DNA of 64,000 bases, taken from contig KV748218.1 in the NCBI GenBank assembly GCA_001692895.1, forward strand, positions 496,001 to 560,000, written 5' to 3'. The stretch is from Cenococcum geophilum 1.58 (taxonomy: Eukaryota > Ascomycota > Dothideomycetes > Gloniales > Gloniaceae). The position numbers and the translations under genes were made by a program. The notes beneath the pieces were generated by a model. It saw only the letters and a program-made list of their open reading frames with translations. It was not told where the DNA came from and ran no database searches. This document shows, in pieces, positions 31,701 through 43,904 of the stretch (positions are counted from its first letter, which is position 1; the number at the start of each line of letters is the position of its first letter).

Positions 31701-34385
31701 TGCTACTAAGCCCGGCGGTAATATATAAATCTACTATAATTACTAAGGCCTAAACATAGTTACTATTAAAAATTAATACCTACTACTACTAATCCGCGAG
31801 ATACTTAACATACTTTATGGTATTAAGTACTTTACTAAACTTAATATAATTGCTGCGTTTAATTGGATCCGGATTACGGAGGGCTATAAGTAGCTTATAG
31901 CATTTATTACCCAGTTTAAACTCTATAAGATACTAATTATACTATTTAGCCTTTATAACGCGCCTACTACGTTCTAAAACTATATTAACTATATTCTATA
32001 TAACGCCCTTAACAACTACTATACTACCTACCTTAATAACGTCCTTATCTTTTCTAAAACATGCGCTAAGTATACTAAGTATATAAATAAAGTCACCTAA
32101 AGACTCGGCAATGCTAGACTTTAGATTAATATTAATAAGTCTAAGTTCTACTCTACTAAAATAAAATACCTTAGCTTAATTATCTTAACTAATAGTATAA
32201 CTATAGACCCTAAGAAGGTATAGGCCTTATAGGAATAGAAGAACCCAATATTAATTAAAGAACTATAACAATTTCTTAACTTCGCGAACTTCTACCAATA
32301 ATTTATCTAAGGCTACTCTGCTATTGCTATACCTATAATAAAACTCCTAAAGAAGGATATTAGATGGCTATAAAGACTATAATAAGCTAAATCGTTTAAG
32401 GCCCTTAAGGGAGCCTTTACTTTAGCACTAGTACTAGTATACTATAACTATATAAAGAAAATAGTAGTAGAAATAGACGTATTAAATTAGGCTTTTAATA
32501 GAGTCCTTTCCTAGTACAATAATAACGGAAAATTAAAACTGGTTACATTCTTCTCTATAAAGCACTTTACGCTAGAGTATAACTATAAGATCTATAATAA
32601 AAAACTCTTAGCTATTATTAAGGCTTTAGAGGAATAGCGTCCTAAGCTATAAGGAACTAAGGAGCCGTTTAAAATTATCACCAACCATAAAAACCTATAG
32701 ACATTTATAACTACTAAATAGCTAAACTAGTGCCAAGTTTAGTAGGCAGAGTTTCTTTTATAGTTTAACTTTATAATTATATATAGACCTAGTAGTAAAG
32801 CTACACTCCCTAACGCCTTAAGCCAGCTACTAGAAATAAGGCCTAAGAACGCTAATAATAAACGCCTCCGCTACTAAGCCTAAGTCGCTATACCGCCCTA
32901 AAAAGTTAACCCTATAATCTTAGAAAAATTACTATATAAGTCCCATAACTCTAATAACGCGGAGTTTATAGCCGCTCTAGACCCTAAAATAGCTAAAAAG
33001 TTACTAGATAAGTTAATTTAGCTAGGATATTAGGAGAACAAACTCGTAAGAGATATAGTAGCAGCCCTACGTAGTTAGAAAGCTTACTATTAGCTAAAAA
33101 AGATTAGGAAATTACTTTATTATAATAAGTTAGAATATAGTATTATTAACGGATAGATCTACTTCTACTAATATCTCTTTATCCCTAACACCCTAGACCT
33201 CCGCCTAGAAGTTACCTATTACTCTTATAGTAGCGGCCCTGCTAGTTACCCTAGCCGGGTTAAAACTCTTAACCTCTTAAACTAAATATACTAGTGGCTA
33301 AGAATCTCCCAGTTTACGGCTACCTTTATTAAAGACTGTGCCCTATACTTTCGCACTAAAACCCCTTATTCTACCCCACCCAGTTTCCTAAAACTACTAG
33401 AATTACCTGCCTACCTATAGACCAATATCTTAATTAACTATATTATAACACTGCCGGTATGCTAACGCTATAGTAGGGCATATAAATATATCCTTATTAT
33501 TATAGACCGCCTAACTAAAATATAATATCTTGTTTTAATAATAGGACTCTTAATAAAGGAGCTAGTTAATAGCTTTATTAATAATGTATATAAGCTCCAT
33601 AGTGCACTAAGTATAATTATCTCTAATTACGGCATATAATTTATTAGCGACTTCTAGCAATAACTAAGTAAATGCCTTAAGACAACCTTGCAATTAAGCT
33701 TAGCCTAATACCTAAAAACGGACGGCTAAACTAAAATTATTAACGCTGCTATAAATAAATACCTCTATACTTTTATTAGCTTTATATAGGACGACTAAAT
33801 TAACTACCTACTGCTTACTAAGTTTACTATAAATAACTAAGTTAATAAAAGTATAGGCATCTCCCCATTTTTTATAAACTATAACTTTAACCCTCGCCTT
33901 AGAATTAAGCCTACTAGCCCCTACTTACTAACACTATTAGTATAAGTAAAGAAGAAGTTCCTTCGCGTAGACTTTATAGCTAACCGCTTTAAACGAATAT
34001 TAATATAGCTTAAGGCCCTAGCCCGGATTTTATAGTAATGCTATAAAGATAATACTAATACCTATAGGGATAAGAGCGCGTTATTCTACGAAGGCAATAT
34101 AGTTATAGTTAGCTTAGAAAATATAAAGATAAATAGACCTAAGAAGAAATAGGATAATAAATGGGACGGCCTATACCCCGTACTCGCAGTATATTAAGGG
34201 GTAGTTATAGTAAACCTCCTAGACTATATCTAAGTAAATAAATCCTTTTATATATCTAAGGTCCGCCTCTAAGCTACTAAAGAGATCCTTAGCTAAGTAA
34301 ATATTAATACTGTAGAGCGCCGTAATATATAAGGACAAGTAATAGAGAGAGATAATAACAGCAATATAGAAGATAAATAGAAGTT
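28725..34385 (+). pseudogene. Gag-Pol of Gypsy B copy 1, RIP-inactivated
   Basis: Gag lies at about 28790-29760, with PPIFSGKGTLLE near 28920 and a C-x2-C-type remnant near 29770. The protease motif reads N-S-G-S at 30237-30251, while copy 2 has D-S-S-S. RT runs about 31610-32240; SLYNAPTTF lies near 31950 and the catalytic Y-L-D-D is Y-L-N-N (codons 32035-32040). RNase H begins near 32460 and integrase spans about 33100-34260 with RLTK-type sequence near 33510. Stops are TAA/TAG throughout. RT before integrase and LTR structure identify Ty3/Gypsy. Confidence 0.85.
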
Positions 34386-34388
34386 TAA

Positions 34389-34435
34389 GAAAATCGCCAT
34401 TAGCTTAGTTAAGGGCGGTAAGTAAAACTAATATC
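34389..34435 (+). repeat. Partial P3-flank module in Gypsy B
   Basis: GAAAATCGCCATTAGCTT followed by GGCGGTAAGTAAAACTAAT matches the stretch beside P3 in Gypsy C (25656-25700). The left arm of P3 and P1-P2 are absent. It is again located between pol and the polypurine tract. Confidence 0.7.
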
Positions 34436-34526
34436 TTTGCGGTAAAAAATAGGCAACCCTATATACTGCCTATTTTTAAGTTATTTATTTAATTTAGGGA
34501 CTAAACTATCTAGGGGAAAGAAGTAC

Positions 34527-34712
34527 TGTTACGGCACTAACCTAACGCATACTGTTTCATACTATCTCGTACTGTTTCCTACTATTAGCTAGCCTACTAC
34601 TAGCGACTTAACGGCCAGCCCTACTATTTATATACAATACCCCCTTTCCACCTTCTTCCCTCTTTATACTATAACGTAGTTATTTAGTCTACTTTATTGC
34701 AGCACTGTGACA
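34527..34712 (+). repeat. 3' LTR of Gypsy B copy 1
   Basis: 186 bp, TGTTACGGCAC...GCACTGTGACA, followed by GTCTT (34713-34717). Less decayed than the 5' LTR. Confidence 0.92.
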
Positions 34713-34717
34713 GTCTT

Positions 34718-37700
34718 TATAGAATTCTTTTACTAGAGAAGGCGTGTTAGTCTTAATCTAGTTATAGGTTTCCTAAGTTTATATTTTATATCCTTCTTAC
34801 TTAATAAGGAGTTTAAATTATTTAGATTATGTTTTCTATTATATATTGTTAATTAAGTTAATAAAGTAAGAACTGTTACCGTTATTAATAATTATAGGAG
34901 GTAGCGGCGGCACTTTATAAGTTATAGGTTTATCCTTTAAAGGTTACAGCAAGCTTATATAAAACGTTAGATATATTTTAATCTTAGTTAGTAGTTTAAG
35001 CTTATAAGCGTATAGGCTTAGTTTCTTCTTAATTTAATATAGACCTACAAACTTCCAATTAAGTTTCTTTAAGGGTTATTAAGTCTTTAGGTTTTATATA
35101 TTTAGGTAAACTATATTACCTTCCTTAAAGTCCTACGCGAGAGCTTATCCTTTATTTATATACTATTTCTATACCATAATTTACTTTATAATAATTCCGT
35201 TAACTACTTTATTCAATTAGCCAAGTTATACGCGTTAATTAGTTAAATCCTCTTAATTATAGGTCCTGTCGTATTAATTTTGGGTTATAATTTAAATTTA
35301 AGTTAAGGGTTTTATCTATAGGTTGTGTAGAACGGTATTACGCCTATTAATTTATTTCTTATATTATTTATAATAAACTTAGCTAAAGGTAGCCACTTTT
35401 CCTAGTTGTTTTATAGGTAGGAGTAGTATATTTATAGGTATTATTCTATAATCACGTTTATAATTTTAGTTTAACTATCTATCTTAAAATAAAATATAGT
35501 TAAGAGTTATATTTATATACTTAATTATTTATATAGGGCTTACCAGAAGTCTAAAACGAACTGGCTTTTACAGTTAGATATTATTAAATTAGAAAGTCCG
35601 TATAGCTTAAAGATATACTTAATAAAATATTTAGCTACTAATATTATATTAATTAAGTCCATAGGAATTATATATTGTATTTTTATAAAATAGTTAATAA
35701 CTACTATAACATTTATAAACCTATTACTATTAGGTAGGTTAACTACGAAGTTAATTAAGATATCTCGCTATCTTTATATTAGAATTGGCAATGGTTAAAG
35801 TACTCCTTACTTCTTTATATAAGAGGTCTTCCTACATACGCATATTCTATATACTTAAACATATTTTTATATATAGTCGTGCATTATAGGCTAGTAATAT
35901 ACTTATTAAATAATCTTATAGGTCTTTATATAGCTAGGGTGCCCTACTATAAGGGAATCGTATATAAATTCGAGTATCTTAAATTATAAAGGTTTAGAAT
36001 TTAGAACTACTATCTTTTATTAATAGTACAACCAATTATTATAGATTTCGCATTTAGCGAGTATAATATCCTTATATTGCCGCTTCCCTATTTAAATTAC
36101 TTTTATTATATCTGCTATCTAAAGGTTATTCTTATATTCGTGCTCTAGGCCGTCAAAAACGGACTCTGCACCTATACGTGGTGACGGCTACGAACCTAAG
36201 TCTTCGAAGTTCAGACTCAGAGCCAACGCAGAGACGTCGCACAGCGTGCGATATAACCTAGTGGTGGTGGTTATAGGTATTGTGGGCGGTAGTAAAAAGT
36301 TTTTACATAGGATGGTGAGATCTTGAAAATAACCACTAAGTGCCCCTTACAACAGCAATAATAACAACACTATTCTCCTATTAAGGCACCTATACGATCC
36401 AACATGGATACGCGGCATTCGATAACATCCCCTAACCCCCAGTAGAGAGCATCGACGACCTCTTATGTTAACGAACGAGCGATTGTAAACGAGCAACGAG
36501 CAAATATACGGCCCCTCCTAACCCCTAGGGCAATCGCCCGCGGAGCATACAGTCACTCGCCATTAACTATTAAGTACTACCTAGCAGCCTAGATAACACC
36601 ATACGGTTTTCCTGTCTCTTCTTAAGGAGTAGTAACCCTTGGCGAGGGCCTAGTAACTAGGGCCTAGGTATAAAAGATACTTAGGTATACACATCCCGCT
36701 CGCCTTTTAGTATAGTAATTTATAGATAAATCCCCCTTACGCCTTCAATAGGCCTTAGGGGGGGGGAGGCATGGCGTATATAGTAATAGTTAACAAGAGA
36801 TAGTATATAGGGGGTGGTTAAAATACGGAATATAACTATAAGTATACAGCAATCGAACGGCAAGGCCTAGCTAGGACATAGTAAACCCTAGCTAAGATAA
36901 GCTAAAGAAGGAAGCAGTGGTTTTTAAGGAGTTTAAATATCTAAGGAGGATAGGACGTAGCCGTAGGCCTATAGGGCCGCCGCTATAGACGAACATGGCA
37001 AACCGGGGTTTTTTTATCCTACTAAGGTGGCTTATAGGGTTTTTCCTCCCCTAAACTGCAGGGTTTTCTTCCTATAAATTATAAGTTTTCCCCCTATAAC
37101 GGGGTAGTCTACGTAGGCCTAGATAGGATCCGTATTAGACGTTAATTAAGAATTACTACTATATTCGTGCTCTATTAATTTATTAATTTCTATATCCCAC
37201 TTATTAATTTCTAATTTATTTCTATTAAGCTCTATATCTAAAAATATAGGGCGTAGTTTCTTAAAGCGTTTAAGGGGCAGTAGAATTTATAATTAATTTA
37301 TAATCCGTTTATTAGAGGCGTTTATAAATAAGTTCTATAATTATTATATTAATAAGTTAGGCTTTTAATTAAGTTTACTAAGTCGGTATATAATCTTAAA
37401 GTTAAATTATAAGAGGTATTCGGCCTAACAAATTTAGCGCTATATTAATTGCTTTATAGTTATAAAGTACTATCGGTTTTTATAGTCTATTAATACGCGT
37501 ATTAGGAATAAAAATTCTTTAAGTTCTAAACGCCATTATTTAAAGTATCTAATAATTATAAGTAGTTCCTTATTATATATTTTAGAGTTTAATTTAATAG
37601 GGGTAAGTTTTTAGGAGAGAAAGGCTACTAGGCGTAGCTCGCCGTTTTTATTATACTGCGATAATACTCCTTTTAGTATATAATTAGACGAGTCTATTTT

Positions 37701-40627
37701 AATAATATATTTAAGGTTTAAATTAAAGTAGGTAAGAATTAAAGTAGTTATAAAACAATATTTTTGGTTATTAAAAGCTTATTTATATTTAGTAGTCTAT
37801 TTAAATCTTAGATTCTTCCTTATTAAGTTTACTAATAGCTAAATAATTTTTAAGAAGTAATTAATAAATTAATAGTAGAAATTTATAAATCCTAGAAATT
37901 CTTAAATATCTTATACACCATTAGGACTTTCCTAGTTTATAATTATAGCAAATTTTTTAAGGTCTATTTTAATTCCGTTATAGCATATAATTAGGCCTAA
38001 GTATATAACTTTAGACGTATAGAACTTACATTTCTTAATATCGTATTATAAGCCCGCGTCTTATAGGCGTTTAAGGACCATTTAGATATATTTCTAATGC
38101 TTAGAAAGTAAAGATAAATAAATAAAAATATTATTAATATACGCGGTAATAAATATATTAAGGAATTTGCGAAGTATATCTTTAATATATTACTAAAACG
38201 TACTAGTACCGTTCTTTACGCTAAATAGCATTACTAGGTATTTAAAAAGTCCCTATTATGTATAGAAAGCCATATACTTCTTATCTCCTTTATAAATATA
38301 GATTTAATTAAAGGTAGCAACTACGTTAAGCTTCGTAAAGTATTATACTTTTACTAAATAGTTAAGCGTTTCTTAAAGTAAAGTAATTAGATATTAGTTT
38401 CGAATTATAATCGCATTTAGGGCTTAATAATTAATATAGAATCTTAAGCCTCCTCTAGGTTTCTTAATAAATAATATAGGTAAGGTAAATAGTAATTAAC
38501 TAGGGCAAATAAATCCTTTCTCTATATGCTCTTTAAGGTATTATTATATTATAAGCAGCTCTTTTTGCGATATACCGTATAACGGGCCGAACTTTGGCGT
38601 TATACTAGGTTTAAGTTCTATCTTAAAATTATACTCGTCTTAATACGGGGGTAGTTAGTCTATAAATTATTTCTTAAATATATTAATTAGATTATAATAT
38701 TCTTTAGGTATAAGAGGTTAGAGGTTAATATATTACTTTAGTTTTAACGCCTTTTTAATATCTTATAGTTTTATTTTCTTGCTAATAAATAAAAGGGTGT
38801 GGCTTATATTATATAAATTTTAAAAGGTTTTAATATATTATTTTTATATTCTTTACCGCGATTAGTAGTTATAACTTTATTATATTAGTTTAAGGTTCGT
38901 AATAAGGGCAATTTATATTATATTAAATTTAAATAGTTATATATATATTTATAGGGCAAGTAGTATTTTAAGTAATAACTTCGGTAGTAGGTTATACGGA
39001 ATTTTAGTATTTCTTTAACCCAGCTAATTAAAGGGTTGTGTTGTTTTAGCTATTTATATCTAAGTATTACCTTATAATACTTTAAGGGTATTATAAATAG
39101 GGAAATATATTTAAGGTATTTACCTATCTACATCTTTATAAGAGCGTAGTGCGTTAGTTTACTATATATTAAAGGCTTACTATTAAAGCCTTATAGGCCT
39201 TAGGGCTTATTAAATTTCTTCAAATTTAAGCGTTAAGTTTTTGCGTAGTTTATATTAATAAAGCCTATACTAATAGCTCCGCTATCTATAAGGATTTATA
39301 CTTCCTTTTATTTTCTAAGTATTTAAATTTCGTTAAGTATATTAAGGGAGTTATATTATATATTAGCGCTAAAAGAGCCTAGATACTTATACTCTTCTAC
39401 TTCTTATCTTAAGGCGCGACTTAGCCTTAAGATAATTTGTTTTCTAAATTAACCGAAGGTAAGACGCTTTATAGTAACTAAGTATAATTTATAAAATAAG
39501 TATAATTTAAGGACTAAGAGGAGCTACGGCGGACCTTTTTAAAAGGGTAAGTTTAGCAATTTCTTTAAATATATCCCTTTTTACTACATCTAAAGCATTC
39601 TCTATTTACGGCTTATATTCTTTATTTATTGGTTCCTAAGGGTATATAAGATTAGGTAGGTAGTATTAAGGTCTATAGGGTTATATATAGGGCTTTTAAG
39701 TCTTAGAGATGGATCGCGTTTTAGGGTATATACTAGTTTTATAAAGTTTTAAACGCGAGGTATAGTTAGCTTTAGGGAATAAGTCTATTTATTATATTAA
39801 AGGTCCTTATTAATTCGTTAATATATTATAGCAAATTTAGGTAAGTCCTTTAGCAGTTCTCTACCTACTAACTATATTCTAATTTTATCCGAAATAGCTT
39901 AATAGAAAGTAGTAACTCTAGCGGCTTTATTTTAATCTAGTTTACTAATAAGGCCTAAAAATTCTAAAAAGAAGCTAGTAAAGTCTCGGTTCCATTATTA
40001 TAGATTTTTAAGTTTAGTAATAGCTATATATTCGCGGCTGGCGTTATTATACGTTTATTTTAGTAAAGAGATAAAGATTTTAAAATTAATAAAGGTGCCT
40101 TTACGGAAGAATAGGTCTATAGTTTATGCAGCATCTTTACTTAAATAAGACATTCCATAGCTAATCTTGCTAGCTTTAGTAGGGTATTAGTTATAGTTTA
40201 TTACAATTTTAAGACGGAGCTTAGTTATAAAGGAATATAGGTTATTTTAACTTCTATTAAATATTAGAGGGAGCTTTTTAGATTTTATAGTAGGTACTAG
40301 GTTTATTATAGGTATAGGTTAAGCAGCTATTACTAGTTTAGGGTTCGTATTTAATAGGTCGGGTTTATATATGGTTATTTTAATTTTATTTATAGGTGTT
40401 GCTATTAGGGTCTTTAACGCAAGTACTTTAGCGTTATAGAGTTCCTTATATATTGCCTTAATTAATTACTAATATTAAGCTTTTAGTATAGTTTGTTACT
40501 AGGCTAAGGTATCTATAAAGGACTATTATATTATAGTTATTTATTCCCTAACTAGGGCTATAATAGTTAATATAGCGGATTTAAGTTTGTTTACTATTTT
40601 AGGGGTATTAATATTAATATAATATAA
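34718..40627 (-). pseudogene. Gag-Pol of Gypsy C, RIP-inactivated
   Basis: Read on the minus strand. Integrase C-terminus at about 34900-35170: LKTQ-PLKKLNWKFVGLY pattern and YAYKLKLL, typical of Gypsy integrase tails. The rest of integrase follows to about 36130 and from 37175 after D copy 3. RNase H lies about 37400-37800. RT lies about 37900-38650, with catalytic YIDD now YINN (codons 38130-38135). Protease and Gag lie towards 40500. Stops are TAA/TAG. Boundaries of the domains are approximate. Only these decayed traces support each assignment, but the order fits Ty3/Gypsy. Confidence 0.78.
36148..37159 (-). mobile_element. Element D, copy 3 (full length)
   Basis: A 1,012-bp unit, reverse complement of 23761-24774, is flanked by a 15-bp duplication TATATTCGTGCTCTA (36133-36147, 37160-37174). 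It interrupts the integrase region of Gypsy C. The 3' hairpin has a longer loop (CTGAGTCT...AGACTTAG on the minus strand). No coding frame is shared with the other copies. Less decayed than its surroundings. Confidence 0.85.
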
Positions 40628-40929
40628 TATAAGAGCGCGGAGAGACTTTAGGGAAGATCTTTTTAAAAAAAAAATCTATCTAAATCTAAGGGTATATAGT
40701 TCTCGCTAAGAACAAGACGTTGCGTAAAAAAGAGAAGGGAATAATAAGAGAATTATATAATTAAATAGTTAGGGGCTTAGTGGTTAATGCATGCGTATAT
40801 ACATACGCGGTCTTTAACGGACTTTAGTAGAATTTAATTAATCTAGCAGAATTCGGTTAAAGCGTCGGAATTTATCTGTCGAGTGTTTTATTAAGACATT
40901 CCTACTATAACTAGGCTAGTCCCGTTATA
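40628..40929 (-). repeat. 5' LTR of Gypsy C
   Basis: 302 bp matching 25197-25501. It has a run AAAAAAAAAA at about 40667 where the 3' LTR reads AAAGGAACGATATAA. The minus strand begins TATAACGGGAC. Confidence 0.85.
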
Positions 40930-41773
40930 CTATAAACACCACAAAAATAAGGATAGAGTAGGTAGGTTATATACCGTATATCTTATACGCGTAGTAAGAT
41001 ACTTTATAAAGGCTAGCGATAGAATATATGTTAATTTACTATAAATAACTTAGTGTTTTTAGATAAGTCTATTTTTAATAAAAAGACTAGCTAGTACTAC
41101 TAAGGATAGGGCCTAATTAGTAAAGAAATTTAATATAAGGCCGATGTATAAAGAGGGCCTATATAGAGTATCTTAGCTATAATAGACCTTAACAGTTACC
41201 TACCTTATATAAGTGTTTAAGAAAAATACTTTAAGAGAGAGGAGTTCCTTTATTAGCTATCTAATAACTTATTATTAGCGCTAATAGAGAAGTATAGCTA
41301 TTATATACTGGTTATTATACTTAACAACAACTCTATATACGTTAATTAATAGATTATTAAAATTATTAAGGGAGTAGGTTACTTAATACGCTTTTTACTA
41401 CTATATTTACCCAACTTTAATTTTATTAAGTTAACCTTTTCTATCCTTAAGGCCTAAATAAAACGTTACTATTATTTTATACGGTTAGCCTACTTAACCT
41501 TTAGTGGCTTTCTACGAGCGGCAATTATATAGAGTAGGTGTAATCAATTCGTAAGGGTATATTTTTATTATATAGTAAATAGCCTCTATATAGAACGCGA
41601 GGAGTTAAATTAGGTACGTAAACAGCTAGCTGTCTTTAAGAGGGGTAAACTTAATATTATAGGGGTAGAAGGGCCTGCTAATAAAAGAGTTATAGAAGAA
41701 GTAGAAGGGGGGGTAAGGGAGGTGCTGCTAGTATAACTATATAGGTACTCTAAATCTAAATCTAATATTATAA

Positions 41774-41834
41774 TAATATAAGGTGTCTCTATTACTATAG
41801 GCGCTACCTACAGTAATAGAGACACCCTATATTA
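41774..41834. terminator. 28-bp-arm hairpin between convergent genes of F
   Basis: Arms 41774-41801 and 41807-41834 pair over 28 positions with two mismatches, both explicable as G-to-A changes, around the 5-nt loop CGCTA. The core is GGTGTCTCTATTACT. It lies exactly between the end of the transposase remnant (plus) and the end of the second gene (minus). A shared 3'-end signal is likely; a relic of a small palindromic insertion is the alternative. Confidence 0.6.
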
Positions 41835-41837
41835 TAG

Positions 41838-43838
41838 TAGTAATAACTATTTATCTTTAAGTAATCCCTCCTAATAGAGTAGCAGTAGCTTACTGTTTAC
41901 GATATATAGACTTAAAAGTAGATAACTCTTCCCTAAATTTTTGCGCCAACCTATTACTTATACCTAGCTAAATAGTAAGTTAATATAGCCTTAATAAGCC
42001 GTCCTCTATTTACTTAAGATCCTTAATCTTCTAGTTCTATTCCTTAGCAATATCCTTTACCCGCTACTACTTTAACTTCCGCTATAAATCTTATATAAAC
42101 CCTATCTTCTAATTAAAGAACCTTTATATAATATCTGCCTTATCCTCTTTAAGTAAGTATAGTTAAATAATAGGGCTTAAACCCGCAACCTGCTGCGGTG
42201 GTAAAGTGCTTACTAAAGGCTGCGTACCTATAGGTGGGGTAGATAGTATATATATAGAATATAGCAGCTACTATTAAGGCTGCTAAGAGTATATAGGAGG
42301 CTAGGCGGAAGGCTAAGGAGAAGATTAGGGGGGTAGAATACTTAGTAGTGCGTATAAAGAAGGGTGCTGTATATAAGGACCCGGTTAATACTAGTATATA
42401 GGTATCTATAACTATAGCTCTTAGTCCCGTTACTGCTTATAACCCTCTTAACTCTTCTATATAGAGCTTATACTGTCTATTATTATCTACTAGGTAGTTA
42501 TTTTAAACTGTATCTTTTATATATCTATTATTTGCTATATTACGCTCTTTATTTCTTTTACAGTAGTAGCCTTATTTAATAGTTAAAAAGCTCTTATAAT
42601 AGGGCCGTTAGATTTAAGAATTGCATAGACCTTAGAAGGAGGACTATATTATATTACCTTACTATAGGTTATAATAATTAACTAGGCCTTATATTTACCA
42701 ACGCCGACTCTATAGTATTAGTTATTATAGAGGTCTATAAAGTAGACACCTTTATAATTATTGCACTACTTAAAAGTACATTGCTACTAGTTATAAAGCT
42801 CCTTTTAATAGTCGCCTATACGCTATAAGGATTCTATATATATAGTATTCTAATCCTCTAGTCTACTTATACAAGTTTTACGCTTTAAGGGCGTTATATC
42901 TATAGGTAGTATATCCTTACTAGGTATATCCTTATTTAATAATACCGCTTTCTTTTTTACCTAATAGGTATTATATTATATCTATAGCTTAAAGATACCC
43001 TATAGAATTTTACATTGGAACCGTAACGCGTATTAGTAATATATAGCTTTAAGGTTAGCAGCTTCCTCCTTACTAAAAGTATTAAGATGCTAAGTATACC
43101 TAAATCCGCGTCTACTAAGTGTTTTAAGAATAGTAACGCGTTTATTAATAGTATAGTCCTTATTATCTAGGACGCAATCTACCTTAGTGTAAAGAGTAAG
43201 CTCTATATCTAAAAGGTTAAACTAAGGAAGCTGTATTAAGCGCAGAGTTTTTATATAAACTAGGCGGTTATTAACGCAGACCTTTAAAATAACCTATAGA
43301 GGATTATCTGGTATAAAGGCCGGCTTACTACCCTTATTTAATTTAGAAGTAAGAGGCTCCTAGCAAACGGTAGTCTTACGTTAATTCTTAGCTAGCTTCT
43401 TTTTACTAGCTCTAAAAGAGTAGCTACTTTTAGTAGGGGGTTATTATCTTTAAGATCTATTATCTCCTAATCCTCCTCTAAATATCCGTATAGCTCCTCT
43501 TAAAGCTCCTCCTCTAACTCCTCTACTTCTCCATTATCTATATCGCCTTACTACTTAAACTAAACTTATATAGACCTCTACTTTAGGGGCTTAAGTACTA
43601 GCCTTAGAGTAGGCTTTATAACAGACTTTATAGGAGGCTTTATTACAAACTTAGAAGAACTTACAGTAGGCTTTACGGTCGGCTTCATAGTAGGCTTTAT
43701 AGTAGGCTTTATAGCAGGCTTCGCGGTAGGCTTCGTGGCAGGCTTTATAGTAGACTTTATAGTAGACTTTAAGGTAGAGAATCTACCCCCTTTTTTTATA
43801 CTAGAGGCTAAAATACTAACGCGAGTATAAGGTAACAC
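41838..43838 (-). pseudogene. Second gene of F, unknown product with KPT repeats
   Basis: The 5' end is clear on the minus strand. From the start at 43838 an 86-codon open frame (down to 43578) reads through a repeat of I/T-K-P-T/A units, about ten K-P copies, and ends at TAG. The same frame then continues past TAA/TAG stops into an acidic segment EELYGYLEED (about 43500) and further decayed sequence, including ALKA-type and RGLEYYIYRI (about 42820) stretches. No catalytic motif was recognised. Lys/Pro repeats next to an acidic stretch suggest a DNA- or chromatin-associated protein, which is only inference. It faces the transposase convergently inside the same inverted repeats. Confidence 0.5.
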
Positions 43839-43904
43839 TAAAATACTAAGAATTAGTATACAAAATAGGTTCTTATATATATAAAAAAGCTTTATAAACT
43901 TTTA

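Larger units (their letters stand above)
25933..34712 (+). mobile_element. Ty3/Gypsy element B, copy 1 (contains H)
   Basis: LTRs are 25933-26120 (188 bp) and 34527-34712 (186 bp), with perfect target duplication GTCTT. Purine tract AGGGGAAAGAAG at 34512-34523 precedes the 3' LTR. H (26475-28719) interrupts the start of the internal region. Without H and its duplication the element is about 6.5 kb. B lies inside Gypsy C in the opposite orientation. Confidence 0.93.
25197..40929 (-). mobile_element. Ty3/Gypsy element C, with nested B, H and D
   Basis: LTRs of 305 and 302 bp lie at 25197-25501 (3') and 40628-40929 (5'). The putative target duplication is CCGCA against CTATA, which would require RIP changes. 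Without its insertions C is about 5.9 kb. Purine tract AAAAGGGGGGG (minus strand, 25505-25515) beside the left LTR sets the minus orientation. RT and integrase remnants fit this. Gypsy B copy 1 (duplication GTCTT, 25928-25932 and 34713-34717) and D copy 3 interrupt it. C itself disrupts the transposase of F. Confidence 0.88.
24787..41760 (+). pseudogene. F transposase (Tc1/mariner DDE/D), split by Gypsy C
   Basis: Coding pieces are 24787-25196 and 40930-41760. The first ends in a helix-turn-helix-like stretch (about 25120-25196). After Gypsy C the frame resumes with TPQK-x-GRVGR at about 40940, then FLDKSIFNKKTS (first acidic motif, about 41058), LNNNSIYVN (second motif, about 41325) and LPNFNFIK (third motif, about 41410), followed by LKA-type sequence near 41445. 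This is the DDE/D layout of Tc1/mariner transposases, which cut and paste at TA. Several acidic residues read Asn and stops are TAA/TAG. Confidence 0.75.

Noticed and set aside
34718-35170. Polypurine or LTR border of Gypsy B extended beyond 34712
   Set aside because: The GTCTT duplication at 34713-34717 matches 25928-25932 exactly, so the following sequence belongs to Gypsy C.
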